A stretch of 53,558 nt of DNA, from positions 1 through 53,558 of the forward strand of contig JAMCQY010000381.1 in the NCBI GenBank assembly GCA_023381945.1. The letters are read 5' to 3'. Below, one piece after another: positions 51,063 through 53,558 of this stretch. A model generated the notes under the pieces. That model saw nothing but the letters and a program-made list of their open reading frames with translations. It was not told the origin of the DNA and did not search any database. The first letter of the stretch is position 1. Each line of letters starts with the position of its first letter. The DNA comes from Deltaproteobacteria bacterium (GTDB lineage: Bacteria > Desulfobacterota > Desulfobaccia > Desulfobaccales > 0-14-0-80-60-11). A program made the translations under genes and the position numbers.

Positions 51063-53282
51063 CTAATCTGGAATTTTAGACTTCAAGTTAGCGGCCGCCT
51101 TCAAGGTGGCCTGAGTGGAGGCGGCATACTCCTCGAACAGCCTATGAAATATGGACGGGTCGGCCACCGCCTTGGCAAAGAACTCCAATTCCGCCTGATA
51201 GCCCATATCCATCGAGAATTTGCTGATTTTCCGCCTCCGGCCGGACTGGATTATCTGGGCCTGGCGAAAGTCCTCGATGACTGCCGCCGAATCTTCACAA
51301 AAGACCTCAAAGCGTTCCCGGGAAAAGGCCTTCGGTCCCTTGGCGGTGTAGAGAATGGCGCCGACGGAGCCGTCCTTGAAGGTCAGGGTGATGCTCAGAT
51401 TGTCGTCCGGGCGGTATTTGCCCGCGGCTCCGGCAATATTGGCGACCCTGACCGCACTTGCCTCCGAGCCGCTCATATAATGCAGAAAGTCGATAAAATG
51501 GCAGACTTCTCCCAGCAGGCGGCCGCCGCCCGCCTCCGGGTCGTGCACCCAGTGGTCTGCGGGGATATAGCCGGCATTGACCCGGTAAGTCATCATCAGG
51601 GGCGTGGTCCGGCCTGCGACCATGGCCTTGACCTGCTGAGCCAAAGGCGCAAACCGCCGGTTAAACCCCACCATCAGCAGCCGTGAGCCGTCAAAAGCCG
51701 CGCTGATCTCTTCCAACTCCTCTACGCTCAGACATAAGGGTTTTTCGACAAATACATGTTTTCCTGCAGCCAGGGCCTCCAACACCAGACTGGCATGAGA
51801 ATTATGCCGGGTGGTGATAATGACGCTGCCGATAGCCTGATCCTGGAGAATTTCTCTATAGTCCGTGGTGGCGTAAGCAAAGCCGAACTTTTTGGCGAGG
51901 TGCTGGGCCGTTACCCCGGTGGTGGTGGCCGCCCCCGCCAGATGCAGCTCCGGCACCTTTTTCAGGGCTGGCAGAAGAATATTCTTGGTAAACATGCCGC
52001 CGCCGATGAGACCGATGGCCTGGGGTTTAGCCGGTTGGCTCGGAGAGTCGGCTGGTCTCAGCCAGACCTTATGAGGCGATGTGGACTTATTAACCCCCTC
52101 CCCCTTGAGGGGGGAGGGCCGGGGTGGGGGTGAGGGCGCTTCCCTCCCGTCCCGAGCGGATTGAGGATAGTTAAGCAGCACGCCGATGTAAGGCTCCCGA
52201 TTTTTCAGGATCAGCTCATAGGCCTCCAGGGCCTGATCGATGGGGAACCGATGGGTGATCAGCTTCTCTAACTGCACCCGCCCTCTGGCCACCAGGTCCA
52301 GGAAGGCGGCCAGATTGCGGCGCTCGGTCCAGCGCACCAGAGATATGGGATAGTCAAACCCCTTGGCTTCGTACAAGGGCTCCAGGCTTCCCGGCCCGGC
52401 GGCCTTGGACACGGTGAACAGCAGCTCCTTTTCCCAGAAAGCCTTGCGGGTGAGGCTGAGTTCCGCCACCCCCACCAATACCAGCCGGGCCCGTTCCCGC
52501 CCCAACTCTTCCGCCAGCCGCACCGGCCGGGGATCGCTGCTGGCCGCGGTGATGAGCACCGCATCCGCGCCCCGGCCGCGGGTCAGGTTGGCGACGGCTT
52601 CCGCCGCGTCGTCCTGGCCGGGCACCAGGGCCAGATCGGCCCCCACTTCCCGGGCGAGGTCGCATTTTTGCCGGTCCAGGTCCACCCCGATGACCCGGCA
52701 ACCCTGGGCCGCCAGGAACTGCACGCTGAGCAGCCCCAAGAGCCCCAGGCCGATCACCACCCCGGTCTCCCCCAGGGTCAAGGCCGCCTGCCGCACCCCA
52801 TGCAGGGCGATGCCTCCCAGCATGACGAAAGCGGCCTCTTCGAAGCCCACCCCCTCCGGGATGGGCACGCAGAGATTTTCCGGAACCCATACCACCTCGG
52901 CATGGGAGGCGAACCCGGCCCCGGCCGCGGCCACCCGGTCGCCGGGCCTGAAATCCTGCACCCCTGCCCCCACCTCCATGACCACCCCCGCGGCGCTGTA
53001 GCCCAGGGGCAACGGCTCATCCAGCCGGTTCATGGCCTCCTTGAAGACACTGACAAAGCCCTCTTTCTGCGCCTTGGCCCAAGCCTGCCGCACCAAATCC
53101 GGCCTGGCCCGGGCCTTCCCCAGGAGACTCTTCTGCCCCATCTCGATCATCAACTTCTCAGTGCCGGGACTGATGAGGGACGCCTTCGTTTGCACCAGCA
53201 CGCCGCCGGCTTTGCAGACCGGCTCCGGCACGTCGCTGAGCGAGATTTTGCCGTTTTTGTAGCTCTGAATGATCTGTTTCAT
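51063..53282 (-). CDS. bi-domain oxidoreductase: alcohol-dehydrogenase-like plus Gfo/Idh/MocA
   Basis: 739 residues from ATG, preferred over an in-frame start 156 bp upstream in non-coding DNA. Residues about 1-370: medium-chain dehydrogenase-like fold (VPEPVCKAGGVLVQTKAS, PLGYSAAGVVMEVGAG, nucleotide loop VVIGLGLLGLLSVQFLAAQG), without the usual zinc ligands. Residues about 405-735: Gfo/Idh/MocA fold (IGLIGGGMFTKNILLPALKK, SVIITTRHNSHA, HVFVEKPLCLSVEEL). Such fusions are typical of polysaccharide clusters and probably act on nucleotide sugars. The linker (about 370-405) reads REAPSPPPRPSPLKGEGVNK, encoded by a palindromic repeat. Both domains remain in frame. Confidence 0.88.
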   Translation of the reverse strand: MKQIIQSYKNGKISLSDVPEPVCKAGGVLVQTKASLISPGTEKLMIEMGQKSLLGKARARPDLVRQAWAKAQKEGFVSVFKEAMNRLDEPLPLGYSAAGVVMEVGAGVQDFRPGDRVAAAGAGFASHAEVVWVPENLCVPIPEGVGFEEAAFVMLGGIALHGVRQAALTLGETGVVIGLGLLGLLSVQFLAAQGCRVIGVDLDRQKCDLAREVGADLALVPGQDDAAEAVANLTRGRGADAVLITAASSDPRPVRLAEELGRERARLVLVGVAELSLTRKAFWEKELLFTVSKAAGPGSLEPLYEAKGFDYPISLVRWTERRNLAAFLDLVARGRVQLEKLITHRFPIDQALEAYELILKNREPYIGVLLNYPQSARDGREAPSPPPRPSPLKGEGVNKSTSPHKVWLRPADSPSQPAKPQAIGLIGGGMFTKNILLPALKKVPELHLAGAATTTGVTAQHLAKKFGFAYATTDYREILQDQAIGSVIITTRHNSHASLVLEALAAGKHVFVEKPLCLSVEELEEISAAFDGSRLLMVGFNRRFAPLAQQVKAMVAGRTTPLMMTYRVNAGYIPADHWVHDPEAGGGRLLGEVCHFIDFLHYMSGSEASAVRVANIAGAAGKYRPDDNLSITLTFKDGSVGAILYTAKGPKAFSRERFEVFCEDSAAVIEDFRQAQIIQSGRRRKISKFSMDMGYQAELEFFAKAVADPSIFHRLFEEYAASTQATLKAAANLKSKIPD
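52087..52135. repeat. GAGGGGAGAGGG-type repeat inside a coding sequence
   Basis: TAACCCCCTCCCCCTTGAGG followed by GGGGAGGGCCGGGGTGGGGG, a relative of the palindrome at 14703. Here it is read in frame as the Pro/Gly/Glu linker of the bi-domain oxidoreductase. Confidence 0.75.
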
Positions 53283-53330
53283 GGATATAAGCAGTTTAAA
53301 TGCAGGGTGGGCACGGCCCGCGATTTCCTT

Positions 53331-53365
53331 TAGGCGGTAGCGCAGGCCTCCGCGCCTGCCTTGTG
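53331..53365. repeat. short hairpin repeat, GGCGGTAGCGCAGGCC type
   Basis: GGCGGTAGCGCAGGCCTCCGC and CGCCTGCC form a partial copy of the TGGTGG-type element, in the leader of the bi-domain oxidoreductase gene. The region 53283-53558 otherwise holds no gene that I can support. Confidence 0.6.
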
Positions 53366-53489
53366 GGGTGCCATCTACGCACCATTTATCCAGTAGCGCA
53401 GGATGCTTCTCGTTCCCAAGCTCCTGCTTGGACAACATGGGTATTATCTGAGGTCCTTAGATCTTTTTGTCATCCTGAGCGAAGCGTCG

Positions 53490-53552
53490 GTGGCACAGGC
53501 TTTCTAGCCTGTGCAGCATTTTTCACACAGCCTGGAAAGGCTGTGCCACCAA
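53490..53552. repeat. 63-bp inverted repeat element, GGTGGCACAG ends
   Basis: GGTGGCACAGGCTTTCTAGC and, inverted from the other end, GGTGGCACAGCCTTTCCAGG enclose a short AT-rich loop (AGCATTTTTCA). It is preceded by GTCATCCTGAGCGAAGCG (53469-53486), a motif I recall as widespread in genomes of this group. No coding content. Confidence 0.75.
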
Positions 53553-53558
53553 AACCGA

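Noticed and set aside
50997..51686. 229-codon plus-strand frame opposite the Gfo/Idh domain
   Set aside because: Antisense of a recognisable conserved gene, with low-complexity composition and its start in a repeat.

Overview
This is a chromosomal stretch from a GC-rich, Gram-negative, probably anaerobic bacterium. The best guess is a Desulfobacterota (deltaproteobacterial) lineage near Desulfobacca or the Syntrophobacteria. That is inferred from gene content: a TAT-exported polyferredoxin module, a ferredoxin-thioredoxin-reductase-type protein, a bi-domain oxidoreductase in a polysaccharide cluster, many histidine kinases, and dense small intergenic repeats. I see no rRNA, tRNA, CRISPR array, phage module or intact insertion sequence.

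Layout. 0.2-5.8 kb: secreted C45-type Ntn hydrolase, archaeal-type ornithine cyclodeaminase-like protein beside carbamate kinase, NAD malic enzyme. 5.8-11.7 kb (minus strand): a redox block of a TAT aldo/keto reductase with a Cys cluster, a membrane polyferredoxin, a TAT DUF362 protein, a DUF6599-like membrane-anchored protein and an unknown secreted protein. 12.1-15.8 kb: Cache-PAS-PAS histidine kinase, NarL-type regulator and a coupled zinc-ribbon/TM microprotein. 16-24.3 kb: SPFH protein with three tandem 74-residue repeats, TlpA-like thioredoxin, CBS-ACT protein, radical SAM protein, POT-like transporter, and a glutaredoxin/FTR-like pair. 25.1-34.2 kb: small membrane protein, PAS kinase convergent with sixA, CHASE2 cyclase divergent from a VIT-VWA lipoprotein, V4R protein with a soluble kinase. 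34.4-41.0 kb: phoB-phoR-pstS-pstC-pstA-pstB with a candidate Pho box before pstS and an attenuator-like hairpin after it; phoU is not in the window. 41.3-43.4 kb: a 31-residue membrane protein and an ABC exporter. 43.7-53.3 kb (minus strand): surface polysaccharide genes (wecB, epimerase/dehydratase, AT-rich methyltransferase, polyprenyl-phosphate sugar transferase, GT4, ADH-Gfo/Idh fusion), interrupted by a hicB gene and a frameshifted hicA that no simple open reading frame reveals.

Across the window lie several families of small palindromic repeats. At least four copies of one element share terminal inverted repeats of the type TTATAGCGATTGCCAAAA but carry two unrelated cores. One copy supplies the ribosome binding site of the 31-residue protein. 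A related repeat is read in frame as the linker of the ADH-Gfo fusion. The least explained items are the DUF6599/DUF362/polyferredoxin/aldo-keto reductase block, the modular repeat element and the hidden hicA.
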